Origin: an uncultured Acetatifactor sp.
GTDB lineage: Bacteria > Bacillota > Clostridia > Lachnospirales > Lachnospiraceae
NCBI GenBank assembly: GCA_948896875.1
Contig: CAQUWW010000134.1
Coordinates: 1-6,031, forward strand
Direction: 5' to 3'
Length of the DNA: 6,031 bases
This document shows positions 5,351-6,031 of the stretch, piece after piece. Under the pieces are notes generated by a model that had not been told where the DNA came from, ran no database searches, and was given only the letters and a program-made list of their open reading frames with translations. Made by a program: the position numbers and the translations under genes. Numbering within the stretch: position 1 is the first letter of the stretch; every line of letters begins with the position of its first letter.

Positions 5351-6031
5351 CTAATCGCGCCCCATTTCCTTCACAATCCGGTAATAAGCCATGGAAGTCC
5401 TTTTGTAGCTTAAGCTGTACACCAGAGCAAATATCACACATCCGGCCAATGAACAGATAATCAAAAGGTCTGTCTCAAAAAACTGGATGGCTCCCAGCAA
5501 CATGTATACCATATGCATTCCCACCGCGGTGTGACACAACGCTCCCACAAGGGGCAGCCCGAATACCATACTGATCTGCTTTCTGATGGTGCGGCGGATT
5601 TCCGCATCTCCCATTCCCACCTGCTGCATAATCTCAAAGTTCCTCTGGTCTTCAAAGCCTTCCGTAATCTGCTTGTAATACATGATAATCAGCAGACAGA
5701 TCATAAATATCGACCCGAAAAAGATCCCGATAAACAAAAGCCCCCCGTACATGCTCTCCGTTTCCTCCATAAAGGCTCTGCGGTCATAATACTGTGCAAA
5801 TCCAGGCAGACTGCTGACATACTGTTCCAGACCGGCGGAAAAGCTGTCCACATTTCCTTCCTCTCCCCGGGGCCAGAAACCATACACAAAAGTCTGCTGG
5901 CTGACACAGTCTACGCCATAGAGCATGCTGACTTCTCCCAGTTCCTCTTCGTCTGCAAAAACAATAAAATAGAGCTCGTTAAACGTATCATTCTCATGCT
6001 TTTCCCGGATACTGCTCTCCCGCAGTTCTTC
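5351..6031 (-). CDS. ABC transporter permease, FtsX-like (BceB/MacB-type), 5' part beyond the window
   Basis: The visible 226 residues are the C-terminal part of an FtsX-type permease, the membrane subunit of an ABC transporter. In Firmicutes these often serve in antimicrobial-peptide sensing and resistance or in lipoprotein and peptide export. The frame is open from base 6031 to the stop at 5351-5353. Residues 1-95 of the visible part are a soluble, acidic extracytoplasmic region. Three hydrophobic segments follow at about 96-118, 153-180 and 185-207, the standard arrangement of the FtsX C-terminal core. The segment after the first helix, YYKQITEGFEDQRNFEIMQQVGM (118-140), is the conserved cytoplasmic coupling region of this family, which normally contacts the ATPase. 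The protein ends with a short charged tail, KEMGRD. An internal ATG at 5926 is not the real start, because coding continues upstream. The partner ATPase would be expected beyond the right edge. Substrate is unknown. Confidence 0.85.
   Translation of the reverse strand, partial: EELRESSIREKHENDTFNELYFIVFADEEELGEVSMLYGVDCVSQQTFVYGFWPRGEEGNVDSFSAGLEQYVSSLPGFAQYYDRRAFMEETESMYGGLLFIGIFFGSIFMICLLIIMYYKQITEGFEDQRNFEIMQQVGMGDAEIRRTIRKQISMVFGLPLVGALCHTAVGMHMVYMLLGAIQFFETDLLIICSLAGCVIFALVYSLSYKRTSMAYYRIVKEMGRD

Overview
The window looks like ordinary chromosomal DNA from a Gram-positive, low-to-moderate GC Clostridia member, most likely Lachnospiraceae. The reasons are purine-rich ribosome binding sites, AT-rich intergenic spaces with near-consensus sigma-A promoters (TATAAT boxes), and a set of proteins familiar from gut Firmicutes: a GatD-like dehydrogenase, a C26 peptidase, a DUF2974 hydrolase, a MATE exporter and an FtsX-type permease. 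The genus is inferred from the gene types, not established by any search.

Six protein genes fill nearly all of the window. On the left, a zinc-dependent sugar-phosphate dehydrogenase (minus strand, last few codons lost at the left edge) is divergent from a class I glutamine-amidotransferase-fold hydrolase (plus strand). The 217-bp space between them holds a candidate promoter for each gene, with a repeat and palindrome block between the two. The hydrolase runs tail-to-tail into a DUF2974 alpha/beta hydrolase gene on the minus strand, and the two coding regions overlap by 56 bp. A second divergent space (about 185 bp, 3006-3190) separates that gene from a DEDDh exonuclease carrying a C-terminal zinc ribbon (plus strand). 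The exonuclease is in turn tail-to-tail, 21 bp apart, with a MATE-family multidrug/cation antiporter (minus strand). Upstream of the MATE gene on the same strand is the 3' part of an ABC-transporter permease of the FtsX type, which runs off the right edge.

The genes do not form one evident pathway. Strand switches break the window into single-gene units, and the MATE gene has its own promoter after the permease stop. No RNA gene, CRISPR array, mobile element or convincing intrinsic terminator was seen. I find no clear sign of an undescribed multi-gene system. The points most worth a second look are the repeat block in the 1098-1161 divergent space, the overlapping convergent gene ends at 1839-1894, and the exonuclease/zinc-ribbon fusion.
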